64,000 nt of DNA from Caulifigura coniformis (GCF_007745175.1 NZ_CP036271.1:1446154-1510153); one strand, 5' to 3'. Counted from the first letter of the stretch, positions 40,932 through 50,993 are shown. Numbers and translations are program-made. The notes: generated by a model from the sequence alone, not told the origin.

Positions 40932-41106
40932 GAAAGTTCACCACAGAGACACAGAGCCAGGGAGAAGCGGGAGATCGCGGCCAAAGCGTTGCTGCCGCCG
41001 AACTGAATTCACGACATTCAGAGAATCGCGAGTTCAAATCCGAGCCAGTCATGACAGCGGCGATCTCCCTCTTCTCTGCGTTCTCCGTGTCTCCGCGGTG
41101 AACTTC
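40932..41106. repeat. Long imperfect inverted repeat, REP-like
   Basis: The left arm (40932-40978, containing GTTCACCACAGAGACACAG) and right arm (41060-41106) are about 47 bases each and largely complementary, with about ten mismatches and an 81-base spacer. No reading frame is supported. Similar ACCACAGAGACACAG-type palindromes are dispersed in planctomycete genomes (from memory). It lies just before the start of the next gene and could influence its expression. Confidence 0.7.
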
Positions 41107-41127
41107 TTCAACTGAGAGCGAGCCACC

Positions 41128-41901
41128 GTGCCAGGACTCGTCCGCGAACTGATTGGCCCCATCATCGAGCCGGTTGTCCGGCCGATCATGCGGCCCATCA
41201 CGCGGCTGCTCGTGGGCTTCATCGCGGTTCCCATCTTCCGGCTCTTCCGTCGCAAGGTCGTCCGGGTTCAGGACCTCAACGCCGAGCTCGAGAAGGACAT
41301 CGACCAGTGGTTCCGCGCCTCCATCCTCCTGCTCTTTGCCACGAAGAACATGGAGATGACGCTGTTCCAGGGGTGGATCGAGAATGAGGTCCACTTCAAG
41401 GGCGAGGCCATCGAGATCTCCTGGATCACGCTCGGCCTCCGCATCATGTTGGCCATCGGCGTGATCGAGGCGATGCCCGATCAGATGCTCTTCTCGCTGA
41501 TTCACCCCGGCCTGAGGCGAGTAAAGCCTGATCGCTCCAAAGGACTCTTGCGGGGCCTGTGGAAGCAGTGGAAGAACATTCTCCTCGGCTTGACCTGCCA
41601 GCACCTCAACCGCTCATCGCCCGTCTTCGCGATCCTCTCCACAATCCTCCCCGATCGCCTCGGCTGGATCTTCTTCACCCTGGCCGTCACTCAGTATCTC
41701 ATCATCGGCCTCGTCACCTCCCGCGACAAAGCCCTCGATGTCCTCAACCAGTTCGACCGCCGCATCGCCGAGCAGCGCAAGGACCTCATCGAAGAGCTGC
41801 AGATCGCCCACGACAACCCGGACCACGCTCCCGGCATCGACCAGCCCCACGATGACGTCGTCCCGGCCCCTGTATCCGGAGCGGGAACATCAGCCCGTTG
41901 A
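41128..41901 (+). CDS. Membrane-associated protein of unknown function
   Basis: This 257-residue protein begins at a GTG ([20 protein letters not shown]). It contains hydrophobic stretches near 75-95 ([19 protein letters not shown]) and 175-197 ([20 protein letters not shown]), plus an amphipathic N-terminus rich in Val-Arg-Pro. The C-terminal quarter is acidic and probably flexible ([18 protein letters not shown]). I recognise no family. It sits between aspS and dapF on the same strand, but the repeat and intergenic spacing make an operon uncertain. Confidence 0.6.
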   Translation: MPGLVRELIGPIIEPVVRPIMRPITRLLVGFIAVPIFRLFRRKVVRVQDLNAELEKDIDQWFRASILLLFATKNMEMTLFQGWIENEVHFKGEAIEISWITLGLRIMLAIGVIEAMPDQMLFSLIHPGLRRVKPDRSKGLLRGLWKQWKNILLGLTCQHLNRSSPVFAILSTILPDRLGWIFFTLAVTQYLIIGLVTSRDKALDVLNQFDRRIAEQRKDLIEELQIAHDNPDHAPGIDQPHDDVVPAPVSGAGTSAR

Positions 41902-42064
41902 ACACGCGCGAGCGGGTCGGAGAGTCGCCATCCCACCCAGGCGCCCACTCGCCCCAGCCTGCCTGGATTCCTCGACACAATTGCTTTTTCCTTCATTCAA
42001 TCTTCAAATTGCGAAACGCCGGCAGCGCTCAACGCCCGTCGGCTTCTGGAGAAACGGTGCGGCG

Positions 42065-42898
42065 ATGAAGTTCACGAAGATGCATGGCGCGGGGAACGAC
42101 TACGTGTACGTCAACGCGTTCACGGAAAAACTCCCTTCCGACCTCGGTGAACTCGCCCGAAAAATGGCCGACCGGCACTTCGGCATCGGCGGCGACGGAA
42201 TGATCCTCATCTGCCCGTCCGAGCGCGCCGATGCCCGTATGCGGATGTTCAATCTCGACGGCTCCGAAGGCGAGATGTGCGGCAACGGCGTCCGCTGCGT
42301 CGGCAAATATGTCTACGACCACGGCATCGCCACGAAGGAAACGGTTACGATCGAGACCGGCCGCGGCGTGCTTACGCTGCAGCTCTTCCCGGAGAATGGC
42401 AAAGTCGCCCGCGTCCGGGTCAACATGGGCAAGCCGATCTTCAACCCCATCGAGATCCCCACCACGCTCACCGGCGAGCCGCCGAAGAGGCAGCCGGTCC
42501 AGGTTGCCGGGCGGACGGTCGAAGTCACCGCGATCTCCATGGGCAACCCGCATGGCGTCGTGTTCGTCGACGAGCCCACCGACGAGTGGGTTCTCTCGAT
42601 CGGCCCGAAGCTGGAAACGCATCCCGTCTTCCCTCGCCGGGCGAACATCGAGTTTGTGAAGGTGCTCTCCCGCACCGAGTTCCAGATGCGCGTCTGGGAG
42701 CGCGGCAGCGGGGAGACCTGGGCCTGCGGCACCGGCGCGTGCGCCTCGGCGGTCGCGGGAATGATCAACGGCCTGTTCGATCGGAAGGTCCTCGCCCACC
42801 TGCGGGGCGGCGATCTGGAAATCGAATGGGCCGACAGCGGTGAAGTGTTCATGACTGGCCCGGCCGCGGAAGTCTTCAGCGGCGAATGGCCCGAGTAA
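42065..42898 (+). CDS. dapF: Diaminopimelate epimerase
   Basis: This 277-residue enzyme interconverts LL- and meso-diaminopimelate in lysine and peptidoglycan precursor synthesis. The two catalytic cysteines are visible: Cys72 in EMCGNGVRC and Cys221 in [10 protein letters not shown]. The N-terminal motif [12 protein letters not shown] and the GGDGMILI segment are typical. The ATG at 42065 gives the family N-terminus exactly; the longer upstream frame is not used. It is probably cytoplasmic and PLP-independent. Together with lysC in this window it supports a DAP-type pathway. Confidence 0.97.
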   Translation: MKFTKMHGAGNDYVYVNAFTEKLPSDLGELARKMADRHFGIGGDGMILICPSERADARMRMFNLDGSEGEMCGNGVRCVGKYVYDHGIATKETVTIETGRGVLTLQLFPENGKVARVRVNMGKPIFNPIEIPTTLTGEPPKRQPVQVAGRTVEVTAISMGNPHGVVFVDEPTDEWVLSIGPKLETHPVFPRRANIEFVKVLSRTEFQMRVWERGSGETWACGTGACASAVAGMINGLFDRKVLAHLRGGDLEIEWADSGEVFMTGPAAEVFSGEWPE

Positions 42899-42952
42899 GC
42901 GTCCTTCAGCAGTTTGAGAATCTGTAGACCCGGCGACGAAGGAGCGTCCGAT

Positions 42953-43801
42953 ATGCTCGCATTCCAGGAAGGTGACGGTTCGCGGGAGCCTGCCCCGAAC
43001 TCCTCCACGCAGACTTCGGATTCCACGGTGGAACTCCCCTGCTTCACCGGGAATCCCGAGGCCCCCTGCCCCTCCCCCGCGACGGAGCCGCCCCCATCCC
43101 GGCCAGCGGAAGAGGACGAGCACGCGGAACTCCGCGTCTCCCTGATAGGCGAAGCGACTGTCGATTCGCCGGATGACCTGGTGATCGGATGTGACGACGA
43201 CGCGGTCGACGATCACGACGCGCCGCTGCAGGCCCTGCTCCCGCTGCTTCAGCGTTCGGAACCGCTCACCTGGGTTTTCGCCGGCGCCCGCATCGCAGGC
43301 GACGTCTCCATGAGCGCCGGGCGACTCGTCGGCGAGTGGTTTGCCGAGGAATGGCGGGCCGAATCAGGCCGGGCGACCGACCTGGTGATTGATGCAACCT
43401 GGCCCGCCAGCACGCTCTCGGTCCTGAAGACGCACCTCAAGACGCGCATCGTCCGGCATCGACCGGATGTCGCCGTCCTCTTCCTCGATCGATCGGACTC
43501 ATCCGGCGGCGTCGAGCAGTTGCCCCAGTTCGAACGCCGGATGGTGGCCGTCCTCAGCGTCCTCTCGGAGATCGGCGCCCTGGCCGTCGTGGTCCAGCCT
43601 CCGCTGCGACAGGACGACAACGATATCGATGCCGAAATCTACTTCGAGGCCATTTCCGGCATCGCCCGCGAACGGAGCCTCCCCCACCTCGTGCTGCCGG
43701 AGGACGGCACGCCCTCCCTGCGCAAGGGCCCCGATGCCCAGGCACGCAACGCCGCGCTTTTCTTCTGCCGGGAAGTCATGCGCAGCCTGACAGATTCCTG
43801 A
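42953..43801 (+). CDS. Degenerate SGNH/GDSL hydrolase-like protein
   Basis: This 282-residue protein has a Pro/Ser-rich N-terminal extension of about 60 residues. From about residue 100 it resembles a GDSL/SGNH esterase: LTWVFAGARIAG corresponds to block I (GDSIT), a middle VIDATWPAS strand follows, and RPDVAVLFLDRSDSSGG corresponds to the block III GTND region. The nucleophile Ser (GARIA, 111-115) and the block III Asn (DRSD, 179-182) are both replaced, and the terminal D..H motif is not evident. It is therefore probably a non-catalytic homologue. It starts after GAAGGAG between dapF and the sugar-phosphate isomerase. Confidence 0.6.
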   Translation: MLAFQEGDGSREPAPNSSTQTSDSTVELPCFTGNPEAPCPSPATEPPPSRPAEEDEHAELRVSLIGEATVDSPDDLVIGCDDDAVDDHDAPLQALLPLLQRSEPLTWVFAGARIAGDVSMSAGRLVGEWFAEEWRAESGRATDLVIDATWPASTLSVLKTHLKTRIVRHRPDVAVLFLDRSDSSGGVEQLPQFERRMVAVLSVLSEIGALAVVVQPPLRQDDNDIDAEIYFEAISGIARERSLPHLVLPEDGTPSLRKGPDAQARNAALFFCREVMRSLTDS

Positions 43802-43914
43802 CCCGGTTTCCGCATCTCTGCGACTTCCCGGACAGCACTCCACAAGTTCTGACGCAGACATGTGTTGCGGCGGAATCCGGGAGAAGGGATTCCCCTCCCC
43901 TGGCGGAGTTCCGA

Positions 43915-43944
43915 TTGACCGTTTTTGCCTGCCGGCCATAGACT
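43915..43944 (+). promoter_or_regulatory. Possible promoter upstream of the sugar-phosphate isomerase
   Basis: TTGACC (43915-43920) and TAGACT (43939-43944) are separated by 18 bases. They match five and four of six consensus positions, with an expected start near 43951. Confidence 0.4.
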
Positions 43945-44003
43945 TCGCCCCCTCGTCACGATGACGGGCAACGCGTTTGAGTTTGAGCGAAGGATCGCCG
44001 CCC

Positions 44004-45017
44004 ATGGCCGCTCTGGCCGAGTCAATCGTTCCGTATTCGCAGTTCGATCAACTGCGCGAAGCGCGGGAGATCATTCGGCTCGAAGCCAACGCTCTCCTGG
44101 ACGTCTCGCAGCGTCTGGATACCGGATTCTGTGACGCCGTCGAGTCGGTCCTCGCCTGTCGCGGAGCCGTCATCGTCACCGGCATGGGCAAGGCCGGTCT
44201 CATCGGGCAGAAACTCGTCGCCACCCTCTCCTCCACCGGCACCCGCGCCCACTTCCTGCATCCGGCAGAGGCCGTGCACGGCGACCTCGGCTGCATCCAC
44301 ACCGACGACGTCGTCCTCGCGCTCTCGAACAGCGGCGAGACGGAGGAAATCACCCGCATCCTCCCGTTCATCGCCTCGCAGCGCCTCCCCCTGATCGCGA
44401 TCACCGCCACCGAACACAGCACGCTGGCCGCTCAGGCGACCGCACTCATTACGCTCGGTCGGCTTCGCGAGGCTGGCCCCCATGGCCTGGCCCCGTCGAC
44501 GACCACGACCGCCATGCTCGCCGTCGGAGACGCCCTCGCCCTCGTCGTCAGCCGCCTCAAGGGATTGACCCCTCAGCGCTTCGCAACGCTCCACCCCGCC
44601 GGCAGCCTGGGCCGCAAGCTCAAGTGCGTCGTCGACACCATGCGTCCGATCGAACAGGTCCGCGTGGCATCATCTTCAGCCACGGTGCGGGAGGCGTTCA
44701 CTTCGCAGTCACAGCCCGGACGTCGCAGCGGCGCGCTGCTGCTCGTCGACGAAGACGGCCGCCTGGATGGACTGTTCACCGACAGCGATCTCGCGCGTCT
44801 GCTCGAACACCGTCGCGACGATGCACTCGACCAGCCGATCCGCGACGTGATGACCCGCACTCCGATGACGATCGCCTGCACTGGCTCCCTGGCAGACGTC
44901 GTCGACCTGCTCTCCATCCGCAAGATCAGCGAACTGCCGGTCGTCGATGCGGAAGGACGGCCCGCGGGGCTGATTGACATCACCGACGTCATCGGCTGGA
45001 CGCCGGTGGCGGGGTAA
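44004..45017 (+). CDS. kdsD: D-arabinose-5-phosphate isomerase (KpsF/GutQ/KdsD family)
   Basis: This 337-residue enzyme interconverts ribulose 5-phosphate and arabinose 5-phosphate, the first step of Kdo synthesis for lipopolysaccharide. The SIS domain shows VTGMGKAGLIGQKLVATLSS, then EAVHGDLG and ALSNSGETEEI. Two CBS domains occupy the C-terminal 130 residues (PIEQVRVASSSATVREAF and VMTRTPMTIACTGSLADVV). The ATG at 44004 follows GAAGGA. The next gene, 30 bases downstream, resembles OstA/LptA, consistent with a lipopolysaccharide role. CBS domains may confer nucleotide regulation. The exact paralogue type (KdsD, KpsF or GutQ) is not resolvable by eye. Confidence 0.9.
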   Translation: MAALAESIVPYSQFDQLREAREIIRLEANALLDVSQRLDTGFCDAVESVLACRGAVIVTGMGKAGLIGQKLVATLSSTGTRAHFLHPAEAVHGDLGCIHTDDVVLALSNSGETEEITRILPFIASQRLPLIAITATEHSTLAAQATALITLGRLREAGPHGLAPSTTTTAMLAVGDALALVVSRLKGLTPQRFATLHPAGSLGRKLKCVVDTMRPIEQVRVASSSATVREAFTSQSQPGRRSGALLLVDEDGRLDGLFTDSDLARLLEHRRDDALDQPIRDVMTRTPMTIACTGSLADVVDLLSIRKISELPVVDAEGRPAGLIDITDVIGWTPVAG

Positions 45018-45047
45018 GCCGAAAGGCCGCGGCCACAGCTCGTCAAA

Positions 45048-48000
45048 ATGAACCGCCTCACCCTGACCCTGCTGACCACGCTGGCGCTCTTCTGCGTCTA
45101 TCGCGTGTATGCCGTGGTCCTCGGCCCGATGACCCGCACGCAGGTCATGCCCGTGGCCCCGCCCGTCGCGAGGATCACCGGAAGCGGTCACGCATCCCAC
45201 TCGGCCCGCAACGCGGCTCGTCAGTTCCTCGCGCAGCAGCCCTGGGCCGAGAACGCCAAATTCACCTGGGAGCAACTCGACCAGAAATTCATCTACTTCA
45301 ACGAGATTGGTCCCGTCGAAGGCAAAGGGCAGGTCGAGAACCGCAACCAGTACCGGTTCCGCCCGTTCGCCATGATCGTGCAGAATCCTTCGCGCCCCGA
45401 CGATCCGCCGACCGTCCTCGCCGCCGATGAAGCCCGGGTCACGTTCCGAGACAAGATCGAGCAGTTCGGCACGGGCGACTCCGGAAACAACCGCATCATC
45501 GGGGCGGAACTCGACACTGGCGTCATGCTCACCGGCCCGAATGGACTGATCCTCCGCGGACGCAACTTCGTGTTCTCGGAAACCACCCGCAGCCTGTACA
45601 GCGACGAACCGCTGCAGTTCGGGTTCGGTCCCACGTCGCGCTCGAAAAGCCGCTTCCTCTGCGACGCCGAAGGCATCGCGATCACACTGGAAGCGGGAAA
45701 CAGCGACATCCTCGGCAAGGATCTCCCCCGCATCGCCGACTTCGAGCACCTCACGCTCCGAAGGAACGTCAATTTCCAGATCGACTATGAAAGCCGTGGC
45801 AAGCTGACGCCCGTCCGGGTGACGAGTGCCGGCTCGTTCGAATTCAACCGCGAAACGTCCAAGGCCAGCTTCGACAACGACGTCAAGGTCGTGCAGCGCA
45901 CCTCCAACGAGGACGAAGCCCCGCTCCACAACAGGCTGACCTGCGAGCGTCTCGAGTTGCTCTTTGACGCACCTCCCCCCGCCATCGCGCCTCCCGCGGA
46001 CAACGCCTCGAAAGCCAAACGCAATCGCAAGCAGGAACTCTGGGACGAAAAGGTCCGATCGATTGCCGGCATGACGCTGCACTTCGTCGTGGCCCTGTCC
46101 CGACCTCGGTCGGATGAGGAGGCGGGACGCGTGCAGTTCGTCTCCGAAGAGAATTCGCTCACCGCCAGCATGGAACAGGCGACGTTCGACGCACAGCAGG
46201 GAGTACTGTTCATCTCGGATCCGGAGAAGAGTGTCATCGAACGACACGATCCCGACAAAGGGACCGTGACGCGACTGCTGACGCGGCGAATGCTGATCGG
46301 GCTCGAGCTCGTGGACGACCAGCCGGCCCCCGATTCGAAGAGCGGCATCCCGCCAGTCCGTCGAAAGTTCGGCGCGCTCGACTGGGTCAAGTGCGAGGGG
46401 CTCGGGCGCATGCTGCATATCGACGAGGCCACCGGCCAGTCCCTCTTCGATGCCCACTGGACTGAAAAGCTCAATCTGACTCCCGATGTGAATTCGGCCG
46501 ACAGCAGAACCGCCCCCCGACTGCTGAAGTTGGAGGGTAAGGCCAAAGTCGTTCACGGCCTCGATCAATGGCTCCGCGCCGACACGCTCACACTGACCCT
46601 CCCGCCGGAGATCTTTCAAAACCTCGATGCGAACGCGAACGACGACCACCGTCTGACGTCGCTCCCGGTTCGTCGGGCCGTCGCCAAAGGAAACGTCGAG
46701 TTCGGCGGCCTCGAAGCGACCGGAGTGACCAACTCCCTCGATGTCCTGATTGTCGAAGGCAAACCGCCCGTGGTCGCCCGGCAGCCCTCCTCACGCCAGC
46801 CTGGCCAGAAGGGACACCGAAAAACTCCGACGACAACTCCCCCCTGGGAACTCCAGCGCTGCGACCGGATCGAAGCCGAAGTCGTTTTCGACCCCGAATT
46901 GCAGGAAGCGGGTCTCCGGACGGCGACCGTGCACGGCCCCTTCGAGATCCATCGTCCAGAACTCGTCAAAGGAGCGACCGACGAAACCAATGGCCGCGTC
47001 AGGATCGGCGGCCAGAAGATGATGATCTCCAACGAGGGCGATGATCGTCAGATCGTCGCACTGGTCGGCAGGATGCACGGCGGCAAGTGTGTCGAACGGG
47101 CTCGGATCCATTCCGGAGCCGCCTCTCTCGAAGGCGACCAGATTCAGTTCGATCGCGCGCGATCAACCATGAATGTCACAGGGCGGACGGAGGTCACCTG
47201 GCCCGTGCAGGGAGACCTCACCGGGAAGCAGCTGGCGACCTCGATGCTGATGACGGTCGGTTGTGCAGAGGGCCTGGCCTTCAATGGACAGGACGCAACG
47301 TTCTCGCGGAACGTCGTCGTCCGCATGGAAGACGAAAGCCGGATGTCGTGCGACGTCCTGGTGGTCGGGCTCGATCGCCCCTGGTCGTTCAACAGCATGG
47401 GCAGCAAGGCGACGCGCCCTGAAGTCAGCGTCATCCGCAGCCCGGGCCGCGTCAGCGTCAACATGGTCGAATGGCAAAAATCGTCCCTGGCGCGGATCGT
47501 CGAAGCCGAACTCGGCTCCTTCGAGGTCCATCCCCGGGAGGGGAACGGCCAGTTCCGCGGAAGCGGTCCCGGCACAATGAGACAGTGGCAGCGCGGATCG
47601 TTTCATTTCCGAGTGACTCCCGAAGCCTCGGCCAGCGCGAATCGCCCGGCAGCCTCCACCGAACTTCCCTGGAACTTCGTCCAGCTCGACTTCCAGGGGC
47701 AGGTCACCGGGAACGTCCGGCAGAGGTTCGCCACGTTCGAGGATCGCGTAAAGGCGATCTACGCCCCAGTCAGCCAGGCCGGAACCCCTTTCAAACGCCA
47801 CGAACTCTCCGGCAACACAGAGTCAGCCAAACGAGCGGTCTGGGTCGGCTGCGATCAGCTCAATGTCTCGCTGACCGAGCAGAAGCCGGAAGCCCCCAAC
47901 GGCTTCATCACCCTCAACGCCCAGGGCCGGGTCGAGCTCGAGTCGCAGAAGGTCCAGGCGAACGCCTACCAGATCAGTTTCGAAGAGGAGAAAGATATCT

Positions 48001-48155
48001 TCGAACTCCGAGGACGTGGCGAGGAAATGGCCAGCATCTACTTTGACAGCGGACCGGAGCGAGGCCGCATCCCCGGCCGCGTCATCCAGTTCAACCTGAA
48101 AACCGGCACTCCCAAGATCGTCGAGGCGGGAACCGTCACCAGCGGCAGCCGGTAG
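45048..48155 (+). CDS. Giant OstA/LptA-LptC-like protein
   Basis: This 1035-residue protein has one N-terminal membrane helix (LTLLTTLALFCVYRVYAVVL) and then only beta-rich sequence. Repeated segments such as GNVEFGGLEATGVTNSLDV, ARVTFRDKIEQFG, NRLTCERLELLFD and GRVELESQKVQANAYQIS resemble the OstA/LptA beta-jellyroll that carries lipopolysaccharide across the periplasm. It is several times longer than E. coli LptA. It lies immediately downstream of the kdsD-type gene and is probably cotranscribed. A bridge for lipid transport is plausible but inferred. Confidence 0.65.
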   Translation: MNRLTLTLLTTLALFCVYRVYAVVLGPMTRTQVMPVAPPVARITGSGHASHSARNAARQFLAQQPWAENAKFTWEQLDQKFIYFNEIGPVEGKGQVENRNQYRFRPFAMIVQNPSRPDDPPTVLAADEARVTFRDKIEQFGTGDSGNNRIIGAELDTGVMLTGPNGLILRGRNFVFSETTRSLYSDEPLQFGFGPTSRSKSRFLCDAEGIAITLEAGNSDILGKDLPRIADFEHLTLRRNVNFQIDYESRGKLTPVRVTSAGSFEFNRETSKASFDNDVKVVQRTSNEDEAPLHNRLTCERLELLFDAPPPAIAPPADNASKAKRNRKQELWDEKVRSIAGMTLHFVVALSRPRSDEEAGRVQFVSEENSLTASMEQATFDAQQGVLFISDPEKSVIERHDPDKGTVTRLLTRRMLIGLELVDDQPAPDSKSGIPPVRRKFGALDWVKCEGLGRMLHIDEATGQSLFDAHWTEKLNLTPDVNSADSRTAPRLLKLEGKAKVVHGLDQWLRADTLTLTLPPEIFQNLDANANDDHRLTSLPVRRAVAKGNVEFGGLEATGVTNSLDVLIVEGKPPVVARQPSSRQPGQKGHRKTPTTTPPWELQRCDRIEAEVVFDPELQEAGLRTATVHGPFEIHRPELVKGATDETNGRVRIGGQKMMISNEGDDRQIVALVGRMHGGKCVERARIHSGAASLEGDQIQFDRARSTMNVTGRTEVTWPVQGDLTGKQLATSMLMTVGCAEGLAFNGQDATFSRNVVVRMEDESRMSCDVLVVGLDRPWSFNSMGSKATRPEVSVIRSPGRVSVNMVEWQKSSLARIVEAELGSFEVHPREGNGQFRGSGPGTMRQWQRGSFHFRVTPEASASANRPAASTELPWNFVQLDFQGQVTGNVRQRFATFEDRVKAIYAPVSQAGTPFKRHELSGNTESAKRAVWVGCDQLNVSLTEQKPEAPNGFITLNAQGRVELESQKVQANAYQISFEEEKDIFELRGRGEEMASIYFDSGPERGRIPGRVIQFNLKTGTPKIVEAGTVTSGSR

Positions 48156-48174
48156 TCAACCCGCCCCGCGGCCA

Positions 48175-49860
48175 TCACAGCTGGTTCCGGTCGTACTGCC
48201 GCGCCAGGAACAGCGCAAAATACTTGATGAATCCCTCGTCAAACTCGAGCCGGGTCCGCACGCCGCTTTCCGTCGGCCGCGTATACACCTTGAATGCGTC
48301 ATTCGTCGCGCCGAATGCCTGGTCGGCCAGTTCGTGGCGCGTCACGTCGAACCGGTTATCCTGATTCGGCGTCAGCGATTGCCACGCCGCACGCCGCAGG
48401 ATCACGACAAGCGGGTCCGATTGTCCGCCAGGCGCCGGCCCGCTCGTCAGCACCCGGTCCATCGTGTCCCGCAACGTGTCAAAGGCTTTGTCGGCTCCGA
48501 ACGAGAACCAGAACGCTTCCTGCCCCGCGCCGCACCAGAACGCCGGTACGCCGCCAAAGAACTTTACGTCCTCCTTGTCCTTGGGGCCGAAGCGGTTGAA
48601 CGCCACCCCCTGGTGCGAATCGAGGTTGGTCTCGATCAGGACATCGTTCTTCTCTTCCTCTGCAATCTGCTGCAGCACATTGACGAGCGCCGGCGCTGCC
48701 GCACTCGCCCCCTGCAACTTCACCCCACCGACGACAACGAACTTCCCCGGCTCCGGAACCGCGACCTGCACGAACCCGTCGATGTGCCCCGCGGCGACCG
48801 TCGCGGCCGCAACGTCACACAGCGTGTTCGCACCGCTCGAATCCCGGTTCTTCGCGGTCAACTCTTCCGTCATCTTGATTCGCGCCGCCTCGACAAGCTC
48901 CGCCGAGTTCTGACGCTCCCGCTTATTCATCCGCCACGACAGCGACACCGTCAGCGGCTTGCCCGTGTCCTGCTGCGCGATATGGAAGAAGCTCGGCCGG
49001 CCCGCCAGATCCTTCAGCGACTTCGCGTAGTCGCTGTCGGGTTTCGCAATGATCGTCAGTTCGAGCACCCCCTTTCGCAACTGCTCATTGCCGTCCCAGC
49101 CGATGGTGATCTCATCGACCTGCGTGAGCAGTTCCTCGAGCGCCTGCATCGTTCCCTGGGCGTTGGCCTTCCGGAACCGGTACTCGCCTTCCCCCTCCCC
49201 GTCACGCCTCTGCATCTCGGCTTCGGTGGTCGTCCGCAGAAACGTCACGAACACGTCCCGCAAAAGCGGCGGGACGCTGTTCACGCGCAGCGAGAGCGCC
49301 ACGTCGTACCGCGAAGTCAGCGTCTCGCTGATCTTGATCGGGTCGGGCAGTCTCTCGTCGATCAGGATTTCGCTCGGAGTCATGTACATCAGCCCATCCG
49401 TGAACAGGGCAATCTGCTTTCCCTGTCCTGTCGGCATCTTCACCTCGTAGCGGTTCTCGCCCACCTTCTCGAAATCCATCCGCCCGAGCGCCGCCGTCTT
49501 GATGAACTCGTCCGCGCTCGAGGCCGGCATGTACAGCACCGGCATTGGCCTGGGAGGCAGGCCAGGCTCGAGAAACATCATCACCCCCACCGGCTTCGTC
49601 CGGTCGACCCCTTTCAGGTCGTTCGCATTTCCGGCCAGGATCGACATGTAGAAGTCGTAAACGTCCGGACGGTCGATCGACCGGAACATGAACTCCGTGT
49701 CTTTCAGCAATCGCTCGACGCTCGCGATATTCAGAACTGCGAACGGCACTGGAGGAGCCGTCTCGACCGGCGGCGCAGCTGCGTCCTGGGCCCTCGCGTC
49801 CAGGGCGAAGATCGCCAACCCGACACAGACGCACGTCGACAACACAATGCGGCGCAACAT
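48175..49860 (-). CDS. Exported protein of unknown function
   Basis: This 561-residue protein starts at the ATG at 49860, after AAGGA, and has a signal peptide (IVLSTCVCVGLAIFALDARAQ). The mature part is soluble and of mixed alpha/beta character, with no zinc-binding, Ser-hydrolase or haem motif visible. Segments such as PRPMPVLYMPASSADEFIKT and NDVLIETNLDSHQGVAFNRF look like a planctomycete family of secreted proteins of unknown role. A long upstream reading frame to 50013 lacks a signal-like start and is not used. It converges on the OstA-like gene. Confidence 0.65.
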   Translation of the reverse strand: MLRRIVLSTCVCVGLAIFALDARAQDAAAPPVETAPPVPFAVLNIASVERLLKDTEFMFRSIDRPDVYDFYMSILAGNANDLKGVDRTKPVGVMMFLEPGLPPRPMPVLYMPASSADEFIKTAALGRMDFEKVGENRYEVKMPTGQGKQIALFTDGLMYMTPSEILIDERLPDPIKISETLTSRYDVALSLRVNSVPPLLRDVFVTFLRTTTEAEMQRRDGEGEGEYRFRKANAQGTMQALEELLTQVDEITIGWDGNEQLRKGVLELTIIAKPDSDYAKSLKDLAGRPSFFHIAQQDTGKPLTVSLSWRMNKRERQNSAELVEAARIKMTEELTAKNRDSSGANTLCDVAAATVAAGHIDGFVQVAVPEPGKFVVVGGVKLQGASAAAPALVNVLQQIAEEEKNDVLIETNLDSHQGVAFNRFGPKDKEDVKFFGGVPAFWCGAGQEAFWFSFGADKAFDTLRDTMDRVLTSGPAPGGQSDPLVVILRRAAWQSLTPNQDNRFDVTRHELADQAFGATNDAFKVYTRPTESGVRTRLEFDEGFIKYFALFLARQYDRNQL

Positions 49861-50442
49861 GTCTCGAATCCTTGTGACCAGGTCGACGACCGTCGCTGCT
49901 ACGGAAACGCAGGCGGCTTCGGCGACCTCAGAGCAGGCCGAACGGACGTTCATCGTACCTGTCGGCCGATGGGAAGGCATCTCCCGCCCCATCCGAATGC
50001 CGCCAGCTCGCATGCCTGCCCGTTGCTTACGTTGCCGACGGGCGGATCGATCAAATGAATCTCACGTAAAATCAGGGCGAGAACGGTCTTGTCTCGCCCG
50101 TGGGCCGATGGAAGAATACGAAGGCCGCCGGGAACGCGCCTCGATCCCGGAGGGCCGGAAGTGAACTGTGAAACACGGGCGGCGATATGATCTCGCCGCT
50201 CACAACGAACGGAGCGAACCTCACCTTTGAGACGCTTGTCACATTCAGGCACTGTCGCCGGTGACCCGTTGACGTTCGTCCCGCACAAGGCTGCGGGTTC
50301 GACAGTCAGCGGGTTTGTCGTTTTCAGGTTCTGAAAAAAACGAAGCACTCTCCGGGAACACAGTTTGCGGATTGGTTATGACAACGCCCACGAGCGGCCG
50401 GGTGGTCCGGCAGCGGATGGCGTGTCCAACGGAGACGATTGA
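49861..50442. other. Divergent intergenic region upstream of rsfS
   Basis: No coding sequence is supported in these 582 bases; a 132-codon minus-strand frame has no domain and atypical composition. A perfect 8-bp hairpin, GGGCGAGA/TCTCGCCC (50075-50099), is followed on the minus strand by TTTTAC, so it could end a short minus-strand RNA. Promoters for both flanking genes should lie here. Confidence 0.4.
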
Positions 50443-50856
50443 ATGATGCCAGTCGTGTCGCCTACCGGGTCAGTTTCTCGATCACGCAGCAAAGCGCCCG
50501 ATCGTCGGGCGGCAATCGCGCGGAGTCGCGAACTGGCAATTCTCAGTGCGCGATCGTGTGACGACTTCCGGGGCAAGGACACACTTGTGCTGGATGTCTC
50601 CCACATCACGCCGCTCTTCGATTACTTCGTCATCACCACCGGCACCAACCCCCGCCAGATCCGGGCCATCGCCGATGGCGTCGAGGCCACGATGAAAGAG
50701 CATGGCTCCCCCCGCCAGAGTGTCGATGGCCGCGACTCGGGCAACTGGATCGTCCAGGACTATGGCGACGTCGTCCTGCACGTCTTCACCCCCGAGGGAC
50801 GCAGCCAGTACGATCTCGAAGGTCTCTGGGGCGACGCCAAACGCGTCGACTGGTAA
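50443..50856 (+). CDS. rsfS: Ribosomal silencing factor RsfS
   Basis: This 137-residue protein belongs to the RsfS/Iojap family that binds ribosomal protein L14 and blocks subunit joining during nutrient limitation. The core is typical: KDTLVLDVSHITPLFDYFVI then TGTNPRQIRAIADGVE, and the end matches too (WIVQDYGDVVLHVFTP then YDLEGLWGDAKRV). The N-terminal 30 residues are basic and Ser/Arg-rich, longer than in E. coli, and the true start may be internal. It has no neighbouring nadD, its usual partner; nadB lies just downstream on the other strand. Confidence 0.93.
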   Translation: MMPVVSPTGSVSRSRSKAPDRRAAIARSRELAILSARSCDDFRGKDTLVLDVSHITPLFDYFVITTGTNPRQIRAIADGVEATMKEHGSPRQSVDGRDSGNWIVQDYGDVVLHVFTPEGRSQYDLEGLWGDAKRVDW

Positions 50857-50993
50857 TTGATCAAAGGCCCTCATCCGCACGGCCGGCACGCCACAAGCGT
50901 GTCGACTGCCGCGGGAGAGGGTAGGAAATGAAGCGCGATCGACTGCTTCGCGGGGCCACTCCCGCAGGCAGTTCGTGTGAAGGCGTCGCCCTC

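Noticed and set aside
49950-50348. 132-codon minus-strand frame upstream of rsfS
   Set aside because: No domain, no convincing ribosome-binding site; the region is better explained as intergenic.
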